Source of the DNA: Streptomyces sp. 378
GTDB taxonomy: Bacteria; Actinomycetota; Actinomycetes; Streptomycetales; Streptomycetaceae
Reading direction: 5' to 3'
DNA: 64,000 nucleotides
Assembly: GCF_030124145.1 (NCBI RefSeq)
Contig: NZ_JASKMS010000009.1
Span: 186,001 to 250,000 of the forward strand
Made by a program: the position numbers and the translations under genes. This document shows positions 36,301 to 64,000 of this stretch, piece after piece (within the stretch, counting starts at the first letter, position 1; the number at the start of each line of letters is the position of its first letter). The notes beneath the pieces are model-generated. The model did not search any database and was not told where the DNA came from. It saw nothing but the letters and a program-made list of their open reading frames with translations.

Positions 36301-39300
36301 GCGTCGACGACCAGATCAAGATCCGTGGCTTCCGCGTCGAGCCCGCCGAGATCGAGGCCCGGCTCACCGCCCATCCGGCGATCGCCGAGGCGGTGGTGTC
36401 GGTGTCACGGCACGAGGGACGCAAACGCCTGGTCGCGCATCTGGTGCCGGCCTCCGGTGCCGCCGTGTCGCAGGCGGCCGAGCTGCGGGCCCATGTGGCC
36501 GGGGAACTGCCCGACTACATGGTCCCGGCCGCGTTCGTCACCGTGGCCGAGCTGCCCCTGACCGCGAACGGCAAGGTCGACCGGCGACGGCTGCCCGAAC
36601 CCGAGTGGTCCGCGGCGGCCGACACCGCCTACCGCGCGCCGCGCACCGAGGCCGAGCGGGTGCTCGCCGGCATCTGGGCCGAGCTGCTCGGCGTGGACCG
36701 CGTCGGCCTCGACGACCACTTCTTCATGCTGGGCGGCGACTCGATCGTCAGCATCCAGGTCGTCTCGCGCGCCCGCACCGCCGGCCTCGCGCTGACCCCG
36801 AGAGACCTGTTCCGCCACCCCACGCTCGCCGACCTGGCCGCCGTCTCGACCGGCGCCCACGCGACCGTCGCGGGCACCGGGCCGGTGTCCGGGGAGGTCC
36901 CGCTCACCCCGATCCAGCACTGGTTCCTCGACGCCGAGCCGCCGCGCCCGGAGTACTTCAACCAGTCGGTGGTCGTCGAGACGCCCGAGGACGTCGATCC
37001 CGGCGCGCTGCACGCCGCTCTGGCCGCGCTGTGGACCCACCACGACGCCCTGCGCGCCCGTTTCACCCGCGGGGCGGACGGCACCTGGCGTCAGTCGTAC
37101 ACCGCCGCGGACACCGAGCTGCCGGAGCTGCTGCGGGTGCACGACCTGAGAGGTCAGGACGCCCACACCGCCGGACAGACCGAGGCCCGCCTCTCCCACG
37201 AGGCGCACACCGGCTTCCGGCTGGACAGCGGGCCGCTGATCGCCGCCCGCCTCTTCACCGGTGACGGCCGGTCCCCGCGCCTGCTGCTGACGGCCCATCA
37301 CCTGATCGTCGACGGTGTCTCCTGGCGCGTCCTGCTGGAGGATCTGGAGACCGCCTACCGGCAGGCCCGGACCGGCGAGCCGGTCCGGCTGCCGCAGCGC
37401 ACCACGTCCGTGCGGGAATGGGTGCGCAGGCTCACCGCACGCACCGGTGAGGCGGACCTCGCCGCCCAGCGCGCCCACTGGGCGGACCTCTCGCGGCACT
37501 GCGCCGAATCGCTGCCGGTGGACCTGGACGGCGGCAACACCGTCGCCGACCTGCGCGCCGTGACCGTACGCCTGGACCGGCAGCGCACCGACGATCTCCT
37601 GCGCGAGGTCCCCGGCGTGTACCGCACCCGCGTCGACGACGTCCTGCTGACCGCCCTCGGCCGCGTCCTGGCGGACTGGACCGGCCGCGGTGTCGTCGCC
37701 GTGGGACTGGAGGGGCACGGCCGAGAGGACCGACTCTTCGACGACCTCGACCTGTCGCGCACGGTCGGCTGGTTCACCAGCCTCTTCCCGGTCGCCCTCG
37801 ACCTGCCCCGGGGCGACTGGGGCGCCGCGCTGAAAGCCGTGAAGGAACAGCTGAGGGCCGTGCCCGACCGGGGGATCGGCTACGGCGCCCTGCGCCACCT
37901 CGCGGGCGACGAACGGCTCGCCGCCGCGCCGCTGCCCGGTATCAGCTTCAACTACCTGGGCCGGTTCGACTGGTCCGCCGCCGACGCCGAGCTGGTCCGG
38001 GCCGTTCCCGGCGGCCTGGACGGCGCGGAGGACCCCGGGGCGCCTCGTCCGCACCTGCTGGACGTGGTGGCCCGCGTCGAGGACGACCAACTGGAGATCA
38101 CCTGGCACTACAGCGGCGGCCGCCACCGGGAGGAGACCGTCGCCTCCCTCGCCGAGGGCATGCTGCGCGCCCTGGAGGAGATCGTCGCGCACTGCGCCGC
38201 CCCGCAGGCCGGCGGCCGCACCCCCTCGGACTTCCCGCTGGCCCGGCTGGACCAGCCCGCCGTGGACCGGATCGTCGGCGACGGCCGCGGCGTCGAGGAC
38301 GTGTATCCGCTGACCTCGATGCAGGCGGGCATGCTGTTCCACAGCCTGCTGGACCCCCAGGGCCGCACCTACGTCAACCAGGTGCAGGTCGTCCTGCACG
38401 GCGTCACCGACCCGCACGCCCTCGCGGAGGCATGGCAGCGCACGGCGGAGGCCAACCCGATCCTGCGCACCCGCCTGGTGTGGCAGGAGACCGCCGAACC
38501 CCTCCAGGTGGTGGAGCGGCGGGCCGCCGTGCCGGTCACCCACCACGACTGGACCGGGTGGACCGCCGAGCGGTGCGCGCGGGAGACGGAAGCGCTGCTC
38601 GACGCGGACCGGGAGACCGGGATCGATCTCGGCGCGGCCCCGCTGATGCGGCTCGCGCTGATCCGGTTGGCACCGGACCGGGTGCGCATGGTGTGGACCT
38701 TCCACCACGTGCTGCTCGACGGCTGGAGCGCGGCCCAGGTGTTCGACGAGGTGTGCGAGCGGTACGCGGCCATGACCGCCGGCCGCCGCCCGCAGGTGAC
38801 CGGCCGGGCCCCCTTCGCCCGCTACCTGGAGTGGCTGGCCGCCCAGGACACCGCCCGCGCGGAACACCACTGGCGCGACACCCTCGCCGGATTCGCCGTA
38901 CCCACCGAACTGCCCCGCGACCGGCGCCCCGCCGACGCCCACCGCGCGTCCTCCTCGGGGACGGTGCGGGTGGCCCTCGGCGAGGAGGTGTCGGCGCGAC
39001 TGAGGGACACCGCCCAGCGGGCCGGGCTCACGGTGAACACGGTGCTCCAGGGCGCCTGGGGCCTGCTGCTGCACCACTACGGTGGCGGCGACGACGTCGT
39101 CTTCGGTACGACCGTGTCCGGCCGCCCGGCCGAACTGCCCGGCGTGACCTCCATGGTGGGCCTGTTCATCAACACCCTGCCCACCCGGCTGCGCATCGAC
39201 CGGGATCGCCCCCTGCTGGAGTGGCTGCGCCAGGTGCAGGCCGACCAGTCGGAGGCCCGGCGCCACGACTTCGTCTCCCTCGCCCAGGTGCAGACGTGGA

Positions 39301-42300
39301 GCGAGGTGCCCGGCGGCACCAGCCTGTTCGACAGCATCGTCGTCTTCGAGAACTACCCGTTCGACGCGGGTGCCCTGGCCCGGCACGGACTCGCCGTCGA
39401 GCAGGAACGCGATGTCGAGCCGACCAACTACCCGCTCAGCGTCGTCGTCGCCCCCGGCGACGACGTGACGGTCACCCTCGACTACGACCCGGCCGCCTTC
39501 GACGCGACCACCGTCGAAGGGATCGGCGCGAGCCTGCGCACGCTGCTGACCCAGGTCGCCGCCGACGTCACCGACGGCCAACGACTGGCCGACCTCGCCT
39601 TGCTCGAACCGGCCGAGGGGCGCCGCCTGCTGGACCGGCTCGCGGGACCGGGGGCGAAGCTCCCGCGGCGCACCCTCGCGGACGCCTTCGCGGCCCGAGC
39701 CGCCCGCACCCCCGACGCCCCCGCCGTCAGCGCCGGCGCCGACCGCCTCACGTACCGGCAACTCGACGAGCGCGCCAACCGGTTGGCCCGCCTGCTCATC
39801 GAGGCCGGAGCCGGGCCGGAGCGGTTCGTCGCCCTGGCCCTGCCCCGCACCGCCGACCTGATCGTGGCGCTCCTCGCCGTCCTCAAGAGCGGCGCCGCCT
39901 ATCAGCCCGTCGACCCCGGCCATCCCGAAGAGCGCATCGCGTTCCTCTTCGAGGACGTGCGACCCGACGCGGTGATCACCTGCGCGGACACCTCCGCACG
40001 GCTGCCGGACGGCCCGTACACGACGATCGCGCTGGACGACCCGGGCTGCGCCGCCCGGCTGGCCGCCGCGTCCGCCGCACCCGTCGGCGACGGCGAGCGG
40101 CGAGCCCGGCTGCTGCCGGACCACCCCGCCTACGTCATCCACACCTCAGGCTCCACCGGCCGGCCGAAGGGCGTCGTCGTCTCCCACGCCTCGGTGATGG
40201 CGCTGACCGACTGGGCCGCCGCCGAGTTCACCGGCCGCGGACTCGCCCACATCGTGGCCTCCACCTCGCTCAACTTCGACGTGTCGGTGTTCGAGATCTT
40301 CTCGCCGCTGCTGGCGGGCGGGCGGGTGGAGGTCGTCCGCGACCTGCTGGCCCTCGCCGAGCGCCCCGAACCGTGGCGAGCGGGGCTGCTCAGCGCCGTC
40401 CCCTCGGCCCTCGGCCGACTGCTGGCCGAGGACACCGTGCGGGTCGGCGCCGACACCGTCGTCCTGGCCGGCGAGGCCCTGCCCGCCCGCGCCGTCCAGC
40501 AGGTGCGCGCGGCGATCCCCGGCTGCCGGGTGATGAACATCTACGGCCCCACCGAGGCCACCGTCTACGCCACCGCCTTCACCTGCGACCCGGACGAGCC
40601 CGACCGGGTCCCGCCCATCGGCCGGCCCGTAGGCGGCGCCCGCGCCTACGTCCTCGACGCCCGGAAGCGGCCCGTGCCCGTCGGGGCGCCCGGTGAGCTG
40701 TACCTCGCCGGAACCGGGGTGGCCCGCGGCTACCTGAACCGGCCCGGTCTGACCGCGTCCCGCTTCCTCGCCGACCCGTTCGGCCCGCCCGGCAGCCGCA
40801 TGTACCGCACCGGCGACCTGGTCCGCTGGAGCGCCGACGGCGACCTGCTGTACCTGGGCCGCACCGACGACCAGGTGAAGGTGCGCGGCTTCCGCATCGA
40901 ACTCGGCGAGGTGGAGGCCGCGCTGGCCCGGCACCCGCAGGTGGCGGAGGCCGCCGCGCGGGTCGTGGAACACGACGGCCACAAGCGCCTGGTGGCCTAC
41001 GCCGTCCCGCGGGCCGACGACACCCCCGCACCGGCCGACCTGCGGGCCTTCCTCGCCCGCACCCTGCCCGACCACCTGGTCCCGGCGGCCGTGGTGCCCC
41101 TGGAACGGCTGCCGCTGGGCGCCACCGGCAAGCTGGACCGGCGGGCCCTGCCGGAACCGGTGTGGTCCACGGCCGCCACCTCGCAGGACACCCGGCCGCC
41201 GCGCACCGCCACCGAGCAGACCCTCGCCGCGATCTGGTCGCAGGTGCTGGGCGTGCCCGAAGTGGGCGCGGCGGACAACTACTTCGCGCTCGGCGGAGAC
41301 TCCATCCTCGGCATCCAGATCGTCTCCGCGGCCCGCCGGGCCGGACTGAACCTGACACCCCGTCACCTCTTCCGGTATCAGACGGTCGCCGAGCTCGCCG
41401 CCGCCGTCGACGAGTCACCGGCCGGCCCGGCCACCGCCACGGCAGACCAGGGCCCGGTCGTCGGGGACGTCCCCCTCACACCCGTACAGCACTGGCTGTT
41501 CGACACCCTCACCGGCGACCCGGCCCGCTTCACCCAGGCCGTCTCCTTCGAGGCGGCGCCCGACACCGGCGAGACACTGCTGCGCGCCGCCCTCGCGGCG
41601 GTGCTGGAGCAGCACGACGCGCTGCGCATGCGCTACGAACCGGTGGGTGAGGGCCGGTGGCGGCAGCTGGGCAGCGCGCTGGGCGCCGAGCCGCACCTGG
41701 AGGTGCACCACACCCCCGAGGACCCGGCCGCCGTGGCCGCCGGTCTGTGCTCCGGGTTCGACCTGGCCAACGGGCCGTTGCTGAAGTCCGCCCTGTGCCA
41801 CTCGGACGGCGACCGGCCGCCCGTCCTGCTGCTCGCCGCCCACCACCTGGTCGTCGACGCGGTGTCCTGGCGGGTGATCCTCGAAGACCTCGACACCGCC
41901 CACCGGGCGCTGCGCGCCGGCGAGACCCCCGACCTGGGGGCGAAGACGACCTCCTTCCGCGACTGGGCCCGGCGCCTGGCCGCGCACACCGCCGACGGCG
42001 GCTTCGACGACGAGATCGCCCACTGGGGCGCCCTGCACCCGACGCCCCTGCCGGCCGACCTGCCCGGCGGCAACACCGCCGCCGACGAGGAGACCGTGAC
42101 GGTGAGCCTCGGCGCCGAGGAGACCCGCCGGCTCCTCCAGGAGGTGCCCGACGCCTACCGCACGCGCGTCAACGACGTCCTGCTGTGCGCGCTCGGCCGG
42201 GTCCTGGGCCGCTGGACCGGACAGGACCGGGTGGTGGTCGCGCTGGAGGGCCACGGCCGCGAGGACCTCTTCGACGACGTCGACCTGTCCCGCACCGTCG

Positions 42301-45300
42301 GCTGGTTCACGACCATGTTCCCCGTTGGCCTCGACGTGCCCCGCGACGCCGGCCTCGGCACCGCGCTGAAGACCGTCAAGGAGAACCTGCGGGCCGTACC
42401 GCGCGGGGGAGTGGGTTACGGCGCGCTGCGGCATCTGCACCCCACGGCGGGACCCGAGCTGCCCGCGCTGCCGCAGGTGGGCTTCAACTACCTGGGGCAG
42501 CAGGACCGGAGCGCGGCCGGGGACGGTCTGCTGCGGGCGCCCCACGAGGGCCTGACCGGCGGCATGGACCGCTCGGCGGACCGGCCCCACCTCATCGACG
42601 TTCTCGGTCGGGTCACCGACAAGCGGCTCGAGTTCACGTGGTCTTACGCGCGCCGGGTGCACCGGCACGACACCGTCGCCCGCCTCGCCGATGAGACGGC
42701 GGAGGAACTGCGCCGGATCGTCCGGCACTGCGCCGAGTCCGGCGTGGGCGGCCGCACCCCGTCCGACTTCCCGCTGGCCGCCCTGGACCAGGCCGCCGTC
42801 GACCGGCTCGTCGGCGACGGGCAGGACGTGACGGACGTGTACCCGCTCACCCCCACCCAGACCGGCATGGTCGTGCACGGCATGGACGAGCCCGGCGAGG
42901 GCCTGTACGTCGAGCAGATCACCTTCGTCGCCGACGGCGTACGCGAACCCGCGCTGCTGGCGGACGCCTGGCAGCACGTCGTGGACGCCACGCCCGTGCT
43001 GCGCACCGCCGTCGCCCTGGGCCGGGGCCCGGCCCCGCTGCAGACCGTGCACCGCCGCGTCGCCCTGCCCGTCACCCGGCTCGACTGGAGCGACCTCGAC
43101 CCGGCGCGGCGGGAGAGCGCACTGCGGCGGCTGCTCGACGAGGACCGCGCCCGCGGCATCGACCTGGACCGCCCCCCGCTGCTGCGCGTCACCCTGATCC
43201 GTCTCGGTCCGGACCAGGTGCGCGTGGTGTGGACCTTCCACCACGTCCTGCTGGACGGCTGGAGCGTCTTCCACGTGCTGTCGGACGTCCTGGAGGCGCA
43301 CGCCGCGCTCGCCGACGGGACCGAGCCGCGGCTGCCGCGGCGGCGGCCCTTCGCGGACTACGCCGCCTGGCTGGCCCGCCGGGACACGGCCGCCGCCGAG
43401 GAGCACTGGAAGGCCGCCCTCGCCGGACACGCCGCGCCCACCCCGCTGCCGTTCGACCGCAGGCCCGCCCCGGGCGCCGCCGCCCGGTCGGGCACTTGGC
43501 TGTCGCAGCGGCTCGACGCGGCCGGCACGGCCCGCCTGGCGGACTTCGCCCGCCGTCACCGGCTCACCCTCAACACCCTGGTCCAGGGTGCGTGGGCGTT
43601 GCTGCTGGCGCGTTTCAGCGGCGAGGGGGAGGTCTGCTTCGGCACCACCGTCTCCGGCCGGCCCGCCGACCTGCCGGGCGCGGACACCATCACCGGCCTG
43701 TTCATCACCACCCTGCCCGCGCGGGTCACCGTGGACGAGTCCGCGCCGTGCACCGACTGGCTGCGAGAGCTGCAGGCCGCCCGCGCGGAGGACCGGCGCT
43801 TCGACCACGTGCCGCTGACGGACCTCCACCAGTGGAGCGCCCTGCCCCCCGGCACGCCCCTGTTCGACAGCCTGCTGGTGTTCGAGAACTACCCGGTCGG
43901 CGACGCCACCGCCGGCGCGCACGGCGTGCGTGTGCGCGATCTGGACGCCCGCGAGGCGACCAACTACCCGCTCACCGTGGTGATCTCGCCCGGCGACGAG
44001 CTGACCGTGGAACTCGGCTACGACCCGCGGTACTTCGAGGAGACCATGGCCGAAGCGCTGGCCGACCGGCTGACGCACGCCCTGACCGCGCTCGCCGGGA
44101 CGGAGGACCGGACCCGCCTGCACACGGTCGACGTCCTGCCCCCCGCCGAACGCCACCGGCTGCTGCACGGCCCCACCCGCCCGGAACTCCCGCCGCCGCC
44201 CCCGGCGACGCTGCCCACGATGATCGAGGCCGCCGTCGACCGGTGGCCCGACCGGACCGCCCTCGACACCGGGGAGTCGCGGCTCACCTTCGCCGAGGCG
44301 GAGGACCACGCCAACCGGCTGGCGCACCGGCTCATCGCGCGCGGGGCGGGGCCGGGCGACATCGTCGCGCTGGTCCTGCCGCGCTCGGCGGACATGGTCC
44401 TCGCCCAGCTCGCCGTGACCAAGGCGGGGGCCGCCTTCCTCCCCGTGGACCCCGGCTACCCGGCCGAGCGGATCACGCTGATGCTGCGCGACGCCGACCC
44501 CACCGTCACCCTCACCGCCGAGGAGGTCGCCGGCCTGCTCGCCGCGCCGCCCGACGACCCGCCCGGCCACCGGCCCACCGACACCGACCGCCTCCGCCCG
44601 CTGCACCTCGACGACCCGGCGTACGTCATCTACACCTCCGGCTCCACCGGCACCCCGAAGGGCGTCGTCGTCACCCACCGAGGGCTGGCCGCGTTCGCCG
44701 CCGCCGAGGCCACGCACTACGAGGTCCGCGCCGGGGACCGCGTGCTGGCCTTCGCCACGCCCAGCTTCGACGCCTCCGTGCTGGAGCTGTGCATGTCCCT
44801 GCCGCAGGGCGCGGCCCTCGTCGTACCGCCGGCCGGCCCGCTGCTCGGCGCGGAACTCGCCGGCGTCCTGCGCACCGCGCGCATCACGCACACCCTGCTG
44901 CCGCCCGCCGCGCTCGCCACCCTCCCGCCGGACACCCCCGGCACCCTGCCCGACCTGCACACCCTGATCGTCGGCGCGGACGCCTGCCGGGCCGAACTGG
45001 TCGCCCGATGGGCACCGCACCACCGCATGATCAACTCCTACGGGCCCACCGAGGCCACCGTGGTGGCCACCTGGTCCGGCCCGCTGGAGCCGGACGGCGG
45101 CGCACCGCCCATCGGCCGCGCGCTGCCCGTCACCGCCGCCTACGTCCTCGACGCGCGCCTGCGCCCCGTCCCCGACGGCGTGCCCGGCGAACTGTGGCTC
45201 GCCGGACCGGCCCTGGCCCGCGGCTACCTGGGCCGCCCCGGGCTGACGGCGACCCGCTTCACCGCCGACCCGTTCGGACCGCCCGGCACCCGCATGTACC

Positions 45301-45974
45301 GCACCGGCGACCTCGTCCGCCGCGATGCCCGCGGCGAACTGCACTACCTCGGGCGCACCGACCATCAGCTCAAACTGCGCGGCCACCGCATCGAGGCCGG
45401 CGAGGTGGAAGCCACCCTGGTGCGCCACCCGGCGGTGCTGGACGCCGTGGTGAGCCTGCGGGAGGACGAACCCGGGCTGCCGCGCCTGGTGGCCCACGTG
45501 CTCGTCGCCCCCGGCAGTGAACCGCCCGCCGGCGCGGACCTGCGGCCTTTCGCCGCCCGCACCCTGCCCGGCCCCATGGTCCCGTCGGCGTTCGTGGTGC
45601 TGGACCGTTTCCCGCTGACGGAGAACGGCAAGACCGACCGGGCCGCGCTGCCCGCCCCCGTCCCGGAGACGCGGGAGCCGGCCACCGGGCACGTACCACC
45701 CCGCACGCCCACCGAGGAGGCCGTCGCCACCCTGTGGGAGGAGGCGCTGCAGACCACCGTGGGCGCCGAGGACGACTTCTTCGCCCTGGGCGGCGACTCC
45801 CTGCGCGCCCTGCTCATCGCCTCCCGCGCCAACGACACCTTCGGCGTGACCCTCACGCCCCGCGACGTCCTGGTCAACCGCACCGTCGCCGCCCTGGCGG
45901 ACCTGGTGGAGGAACAGGTGCTGAGCGAACTCGAAGACGCCGCACGCGGCGACAGCGACCACGACGAACGGTGA
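27312..45974 (+). CDS. Nonribosomal peptide synthetase 1 (five modules)
   Basis: A 6220-residue NRPS: A-T / C-A-T-E / C-A-T-E / C-A-T-E / C-A-T. It starts with a bare A-T loading module without C, formyl or fatty-acyl domain, and ends on a carrier domain without TE. ATG 27312 is chosen because the A domain starts soon after and GAAGGA lies upstream; the frame is open earlier only through the repeat array. Each carrier has the GGDS phosphopantetheine serine. Modules 2, 3 and 4 have E domains, and the C domains that follow them have the D-acceptor signature (HxLDGWS type), so stereochemistry is self-consistent. The acidic C-terminal tail ([21 protein letters not shown]) probably docks to NRPS-2, whose start lies 13 bases downstream, with the ribosome site overlapping this stop. 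Confidence 0.96.
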   Translation: MTDPHSPRPATLVPPPAGTVPSAPVRDVTRHVPLGELFTGWVTRDPDAPAVTDGRSTWSYGELARRAGRLAVHLVASGAGPERTVALVLPRSMELIAAELAVALTGAAFLPVDPDYPAERRALMLADAAPAVVLDDLDRVRALMEGQERETDAVPSRALPDHAAYVIFTSGSTGTPKGVTVTHRGIAGFAAAAAERYAVGPGDRVLQFSSPSFDASVLELCVSVLSGALLVVPPNGPWLGDELADVLDGHRVTHALIPPAALATLPDPADIGGLPSLRTLIVGAEACPATLVDRWAPGRRMINSYGPTEATIVATWTGPLSAGTGTPTIGGPLPGIEAHVLDAALRPVPPGTEGELYVGGDGLARGYLGRPGLTATRFVAHPSGPPGARLYRTGDRVRRRADGELVFVGRADRQVKVRGFRIEPGEIEAALIRDPEIREAVVVVRDEEPARGRLIGYVTPADPAHRPEPARLRAALTAALPAHMVPSAVVVLDALPLTPQHKIDLRALPAPGGAPAERHVEPRTDDERTLAAIWADVLGVDTVGVTDDFFDLGGDSILAARTLTRIREAFGARLTLRDVFTARTVGALAPLTADPSAVAPPEPIPSAPRSEPVPLSGAQRRLWFLDDLADGGTEYNTGVALRLRGPLHTPALERALHRLAARHDSLRTTFATVDGQGVQLVAAEAELPLRTTDVGHVPADRRDQAVERLLTEELRRPHDLTTGPLTRALLIRRAPEDHVLLLAQHHIVTDGWSVGVLTRDLAALYRAEAAGEPEDLPRPEVQYPDFALWELERHTADADADDLAYWKRHLVGLQQLDLPTDRPRPPVRTTAGASHRQDIPRHLIDRLRQLAAGRDTTVFTVFAAAAAVLFARYSGQRDVAFGTVTNGRDRRELEDVTGFFANTVVLRGEVDDAVTVDRFVQAMRATVLDAFAHDGVPFDRVVEELAPPRDPSRTPLVQALVVQQAAPARPSAAAGVRIEEHPLPRPAARFDLVLEFAPRADGGHELTVEYNTDLFETATVARMARQLHHLLEGMADGPHRTLAELPLLSEGERHVLLDSWNPPAPAEDRGERSTLPALFEEQVTRTPGRTAVTCGATRLDYAGLNRRANRLARLLAARGAGPESLVALCLPRTAGLLPVLWAVLKSGAGYLPVDPGYPAERIRFMLADAAPALVLATRETAHALPEDCEPLLLEDVAPFDADTSDPAQADAADPPGADAADRTVADLTAADLTDADRTGPLHPSHPAYVIYTSGSTGRPKGVVVTHRSVAALAAWAGDTFGSRGFSHVVASTSLNFDVSVFELLCPLLAGGSVEVVADLTALADLAASRPRRAGLLSGVPSALSRVFGGDGAIEADTVVLAGEALPARTVRDIKDAMPAAEVANIYGPTEATVYATAWFADGALPDQAPPIGRPVARTRAYVLDRLLRPQPPGVTGELYLGGGGLARGYLRRPGLTAARFVADPFGAPGERMYRTGDLVRWSADGQLEYLGRIDQQVKVRGFRIELGEVEEALRGCAGVAEAAATVRDGDGHRRLAGYVVPAPGARVEPEAVRRELGRTLPDYMVPSAVVVLPALPLNPNGKLDRGRLPDPAPAEPAARHVAPRTPTERTLAAIWTDVLHVERVGADDNFFALGGDSILSIQVVAQARQAGLTITSRDVYQHQTVAALARRADETDRRRTAAPSAPVEATGAAPLTPIQHWLFDSAAERAGHFAQTLSVELPADVDASALQAALDDVVAHHDALRSRFLADGTRVRWLIDGPAARCRLIHHSGPETDSPHLGPYDLGHGPLLRAVLHDRGDGRPPVLHLSVHHLVVDGVSWRLLLEDLERAYRARSEGRDGAAALPPKSSPLRQWAERLAAHTAAGGFDDEQAYWIRETEGARAPLPADRQGTGTYASQRTVTVRLSPEDTEALLRTLPETYRTQANDVLLAALGRVLCGWSGHDRVLVDVEGHGREELFADVDTSRTVGWFTTRHPVALTVPPKAPWDTVLKQVKEHLRAVPRHGIGHGALALPGRDGAPLPATGAQISFNYLGRFGLSETSEGLYRGLARPLELDADPSATRPHALEVVGRLDGDSLEFTWFHSDRVHRPETVTDLAERYADALAGLARYAARPGTAGRTPSDFPLARLDQTHVDRIAGEDPAGVEDVHPLTPTQAGMLFHRLSQDDRGVYFQQLTFLLDGVSEPRVLADAWQRVTDRTPVLRSRVVWQDVPEPLLVVQGRAAVPVELSDWRDLTAAERDERLRDLLDRDRARGIDLTRAPLQRLVLARVSDRAVRVVWSFDHLILDGWSLFQVLSDVFACHAGLSGTAHIALPERRPFRDYVAWSRERADGAEAERHWRSRLNGLSETTALPFDREPRENHRAESTAAVRVTLPEPATKALEGLARTAGLTMNTLVQGAWAVLLSRQAGRDEVVFGTTVSGRPDELPGADAITGLFIATLPTRVTVPRDEPLLTWLARFQQEQSEDRRHDHVPLHRMTAYTDLPERAALFDSIVVFENYPVDDDLAAAHGLRLTGLDGIETTNYPLSLVAYPGTELALRLGYDPDLFDAATVERMAEYLTVLLEGFAATPRRTPARLPLLTAARREQVLHAWNDTATGTPAATTADLFAEQVERTPDAVALLAGAERLTYRELHARAAALAGRLAGLGVRPEVSVGVLMDRSTTLVVAQLALARLGGVYVPLDGRAPRERLRTMLTEAGAGLLLTDAEWHETAADLLPEGRVSRPDLDTEAPAANLTTVPRVRPDTVQYLMFTSGSTGAPKGVAARQRDVAALALDRAFAGHDRVLVHSPHAFDAATYELWVPLLRGGTAVLAPPGDVDAAAVRRAISDQGVSCLFLTIGLFRLLAQEDPACLRGAREVWTGGEAVPGAAVRRVLDACPDLTVVDVYGPTETTTFATRRAFRAGDTLPATLPIGRPLDDTRAYVLDDALQPQPPGVPGELYLAGAGLARGYAGRPGATAARYLADPYGPPGGRMYRTGDIVRWSADGELHFVGRVDDQIKIRGFRVEPAEIEARLTAHPAIAEAVVSVSRHEGRKRLVAHLVPASGAAVSQAAELRAHVAGELPDYMVPAAFVTVAELPLTANGKVDRRRLPEPEWSAAADTAYRAPRTEAERVLAGIWAELLGVDRVGLDDHFFMLGGDSIVSIQVVSRARTAGLALTPRDLFRHPTLADLAAVSTGAHATVAGTGPVSGEVPLTPIQHWFLDAEPPRPEYFNQSVVVETPEDVDPGALHAALAALWTHHDALRARFTRGADGTWRQSYTAADTELPELLRVHDLRGQDAHTAGQTEARLSHEAHTGFRLDSGPLIAARLFTGDGRSPRLLLTAHHLIVDGVSWRVLLEDLETAYRQARTGEPVRLPQRTTSVREWVRRLTARTGEADLAAQRAHWADLSRHCAESLPVDLDGGNTVADLRAVTVRLDRQRTDDLLREVPGVYRTRVDDVLLTALGRVLADWTGRGVVAVGLEGHGREDRLFDDLDLSRTVGWFTSLFPVALDLPRGDWGAALKAVKEQLRAVPDRGIGYGALRHLAGDERLAAAPLPGISFNYLGRFDWSAADAELVRAVPGGLDGAEDPGAPRPHLLDVVARVEDDQLEITWHYSGGRHREETVASLAEGMLRALEEIVAHCAAPQAGGRTPSDFPLARLDQPAVDRIVGDGRGVEDVYPLTSMQAGMLFHSLLDPQGRTYVNQVQVVLHGVTDPHALAEAWQRTAEANPILRTRLVWQETAEPLQVVERRAAVPVTHHDWTGWTAERCARETEALLDADRETGIDLGAAPLMRLALIRLAPDRVRMVWTFHHVLLDGWSAAQVFDEVCERYAAMTAGRRPQVTGRAPFARYLEWLAAQDTARAEHHWRDTLAGFAVPTELPRDRRPADAHRASSSGTVRVALGEEVSARLRDTAQRAGLTVNTVLQGAWGLLLHHYGGGDDVVFGTTVSGRPAELPGVTSMVGLFINTLPTRLRIDRDRPLLEWLRQVQADQSEARRHDFVSLAQVQTWSEVPGGTSLFDSIVVFENYPFDAGALARHGLAVEQERDVEPTNYPLSVVVAPGDDVTVTLDYDPAAFDATTVEGIGASLRTLLTQVAADVTDGQRLADLALLEPAEGRRLLDRLAGPGAKLPRRTLADAFAARAARTPDAPAVSAGADRLTYRQLDERANRLARLLIEAGAGPERFVALALPRTADLIVALLAVLKSGAAYQPVDPGHPEERIAFLFEDVRPDAVITCADTSARLPDGPYTTIALDDPGCAARLAAASAAPVGDGERRARLLPDHPAYVIHTSGSTGRPKGVVVSHASVMALTDWAAAEFTGRGLAHIVASTSLNFDVSVFEIFSPLLAGGRVEVVRDLLALAERPEPWRAGLLSAVPSALGRLLAEDTVRVGADTVVLAGEALPARAVQQVRAAIPGCRVMNIYGPTEATVYATAFTCDPDEPDRVPPIGRPVGGARAYVLDARKRPVPVGAPGELYLAGTGVARGYLNRPGLTASRFLADPFGPPGSRMYRTGDLVRWSADGDLLYLGRTDDQVKVRGFRIELGEVEAALARHPQVAEAAARVVEHDGHKRLVAYAVPRADDTPAPADLRAFLARTLPDHLVPAAVVPLERLPLGATGKLDRRALPEPVWSTAATSQDTRPPRTATEQTLAAIWSQVLGVPEVGAADNYFALGGDSILGIQIVSAARRAGLNLTPRHLFRYQTVAELAAAVDESPAGPATATADQGPVVGDVPLTPVQHWLFDTLTGDPARFTQAVSFEAAPDTGETLLRAALAAVLEQHDALRMRYEPVGEGRWRQLGSALGAEPHLEVHHTPEDPAAVAAGLCSGFDLANGPLLKSALCHSDGDRPPVLLLAAHHLVVDAVSWRVILEDLDTAHRALRAGETPDLGAKTTSFRDWARRLAAHTADGGFDDEIAHWGALHPTPLPADLPGGNTAADEETVTVSLGAEETRRLLQEVPDAYRTRVNDVLLCALGRVLGRWTGQDRVVVALEGHGREDLFDDVDLSRTVGWFTTMFPVGLDVPRDAGLGTALKTVKENLRAVPRGGVGYGALRHLHPTAGPELPALPQVGFNYLGQQDRSAAGDGLLRAPHEGLTGGMDRSADRPHLIDVLGRVTDKRLEFTWSYARRVHRHDTVARLADETAEELRRIVRHCAESGVGGRTPSDFPLAALDQAAVDRLVGDGQDVTDVYPLTPTQTGMVVHGMDEPGEGLYVEQITFVADGVREPALLADAWQHVVDATPVLRTAVALGRGPAPLQTVHRRVALPVTRLDWSDLDPARRESALRRLLDEDRARGIDLDRPPLLRVTLIRLGPDQVRVVWTFHHVLLDGWSVFHVLSDVLEAHAALADGTEPRLPRRRPFADYAAWLARRDTAAAEEHWKAALAGHAAPTPLPFDRRPAPGAAARSGTWLSQRLDAAGTARLADFARRHRLTLNTLVQGAWALLLARFSGEGEVCFGTTVSGRPADLPGADTITGLFITTLPARVTVDESAPCTDWLRELQAARAEDRRFDHVPLTDLHQWSALPPGTPLFDSLLVFENYPVGDATAGAHGVRVRDLDAREATNYPLTVVISPGDELTVELGYDPRYFEETMAEALADRLTHALTALAGTEDRTRLHTVDVLPPAERHRLLHGPTRPELPPPPPATLPTMIEAAVDRWPDRTALDTGESRLTFAEAEDHANRLAHRLIARGAGPGDIVALVLPRSADMVLAQLAVTKAGAAFLPVDPGYPAERITLMLRDADPTVTLTAEEVAGLLAAPPDDPPGHRPTDTDRLRPLHLDDPAYVIYTSGSTGTPKGVVVTHRGLAAFAAAEATHYEVRAGDRVLAFATPSFDASVLELCMSLPQGAALVVPPAGPLLGAELAGVLRTARITHTLLPPAALATLPPDTPGTLPDLHTLIVGADACRAELVARWAPHHRMINSYGPTEATVVATWSGPLEPDGGAPPIGRALPVTAAYVLDARLRPVPDGVPGELWLAGPALARGYLGRPGLTATRFTADPFGPPGTRMYRTGDLVRRDARGELHYLGRTDHQLKLRGHRIEAGEVEATLVRHPAVLDAVVSLREDEPGLPRLVAHVLVAPGSEPPAGADLRPFAARTLPGPMVPSAFVVLDRFPLTENGKTDRAALPAPVPETREPATGHVPPRTPTEEAVATLWEEALQTTVGAEDDFFALGGDSLRALLIASRANDTFGVTLTPRDVLVNRTVAALADLVEEQVLSELEDAARGDSDHDER
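27420..29110 (+). other. NRPS-1 module 1: A-T (initiation)
   Basis: The adenylation domain has all core motifs ([23 protein letters not shown]). The specificity pocket, read by alignment to GrsA, is D-A-L-L-I-G-S-I-V-K. It shares DAL..G..VK with Bacillus tyrosine codes but is not an exact known code, so an aromatic or large hydrophobic residue is only a tentative reading. The carrier domain has LGGDSIL near 28970. No E domain, so an L residue is expected at position 1. Confidence 0.8.
29150..33660 (+). other. NRPS-1 module 2: C(L)-A-T-E
   Basis: The C domain is LCL type with HHIVTDGWS near 29545. The A pocket reads D-V-F-S-V-A-I-V-Y-K, which I cannot match to a standard amino acid. The carrier precedes an epimerase with [10 protein letters not shown] and the FNYLGRF motif, so a D residue is made. 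A proline/alanine/aspartate-rich insertion of about 35 residues (30910-31030) sits inside the A domain before core A3. Confidence 0.85.
33740..38210 (+). other. NRPS-1 module 3: C(D)-A-T-E
   Basis: The DCL-type C domain has the core motif DHLILDGWS near 34161: the catalytic second His is kept, but the first His is Asp. The A pocket reads D-A-Y-F-W-G-V-T-F-K, similar to Ile/Val-type codes (shared GVTFK or G.TFK tail), so a branched-chain residue is likely. The E domain has [10 protein letters not shown], giving a D residue. Confidence 0.8.
38290..42760 (+). other. NRPS-1 module 4: C(D)-A-T-E
   Basis: The DCL C domain has HHVLLDGWS. The A pocket D-V-F-S-V-A-I-V-Y-K is identical to module 2, so the same unusual monomer is probably used twice. 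The E domain motif is [10 protein letters not shown] (Gly to Ala, a tolerated variant), followed by FNYLGQQ. A D residue is predicted. Confidence 0.85.
42830..45920 (+). other. NRPS-1 module 5: C(D)-A-T
   Basis: DCL C domain with HHVLLDGWS. The A pocket D-A-L-L-I-G-S-V-V-K is nearly the same as modules 1 and 10. No E domain; the carrier has GGDSLR instead of the GGDSIL seen before E domains, which fits an L residue passed on to the LCL domain at the start of NRPS-2. Confidence 0.82.
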
Positions 45975-45987
45975 GGACCGGACGACC

Positions 45988-64000
<18,013 letters not shown>

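Noticed and set aside
27939..36374. A 2811-codon minus-strand open frame
   Set aside because: It is antisense to NRPS-1. Its translation is the Gly/Val/Arg/Gln-rich low-complexity sequence expected opposite GC-rich third positions, with no domain.

Overview
The window comes from a high-GC actinobacterium, almost certainly a Streptomyces or close relative. The basis is GC-rich third codon positions, AGGAG-type ribosome sites, GTG and TTG starts, long antisense shadow frames, and a typical mix of secreted proteins, TetR/ArsR/LysR regulators and a giant NRPS. The first 24 kb is ordinary chromosome with an accessory, partly decayed character. The last 40 kb is the upstream part of a large nonribosomal peptide locus that runs off the right edge.

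Left region (1-13.4 kb): an RNase J gene (3' part outside the window), a small NAD(P)-binding protein, a DeoR-type regulator that has lost its HTH, a cold-shock protein with a strong hairpin terminator, a secreted NlpC/P60 hydrolase, a 1305-residue HTH-STAND NTPase-WD40 protein with 14 WD repeats, two tandem secreted paralogues of the I36/crystallin-like type, a lipoprotein, a VOC protein and an ATP-grasp ligase.

Middle region (13.4-24.3 kb): several broken genes (a half MFS transporter against a half LysR gene, a WYL-regulator scrap, a probable lamin-tail scrap) among intact ones: TetR plus hotdog thioesterase, a secreted FG-GAP protein, an ankyrin protein and an ArsR-SRPBCC pair. Three regulators have clear inverted repeats at their own promoters. 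A 1.4-kb stretch without convincing genes precedes the biosynthetic genes.

Biosynthetic region (24.3-64 kb): a cytochrome P450, a penicillin-binding-protein-like serine hydrolase resembling the SurE family of stand-alone peptide cyclases, a short array of 26-bp tandem repeats, and two NRPS genes. NRPS-1 (6220 residues) reads A-T / C-A-T-E / C-A-T-E / C-A-T-E / C-A-T. NRPS-2 (more than 6000 residues, open at the edge) reads C-A-T-E / C-A-T / C-A-T-E / C-A-T / C-A... . That makes ten modules so far, five of them epimerising, with C-domain types that agree with the stereochemistry of each donor. No thioesterase domain is present in the window. The first module has no condensation or lipid-loading domain, so the chain starts with a free amine. 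Together with the SurE-like protein this suggests a head-to-tail macrocycle of at least ten residues, released in trans. Only the Thr code (module 7) is an exact textbook match. Val (module 9) and basic residues (modules 6 and 8) are reasonable readings, and the other pockets are unassigned or tentative. The product is not identified.
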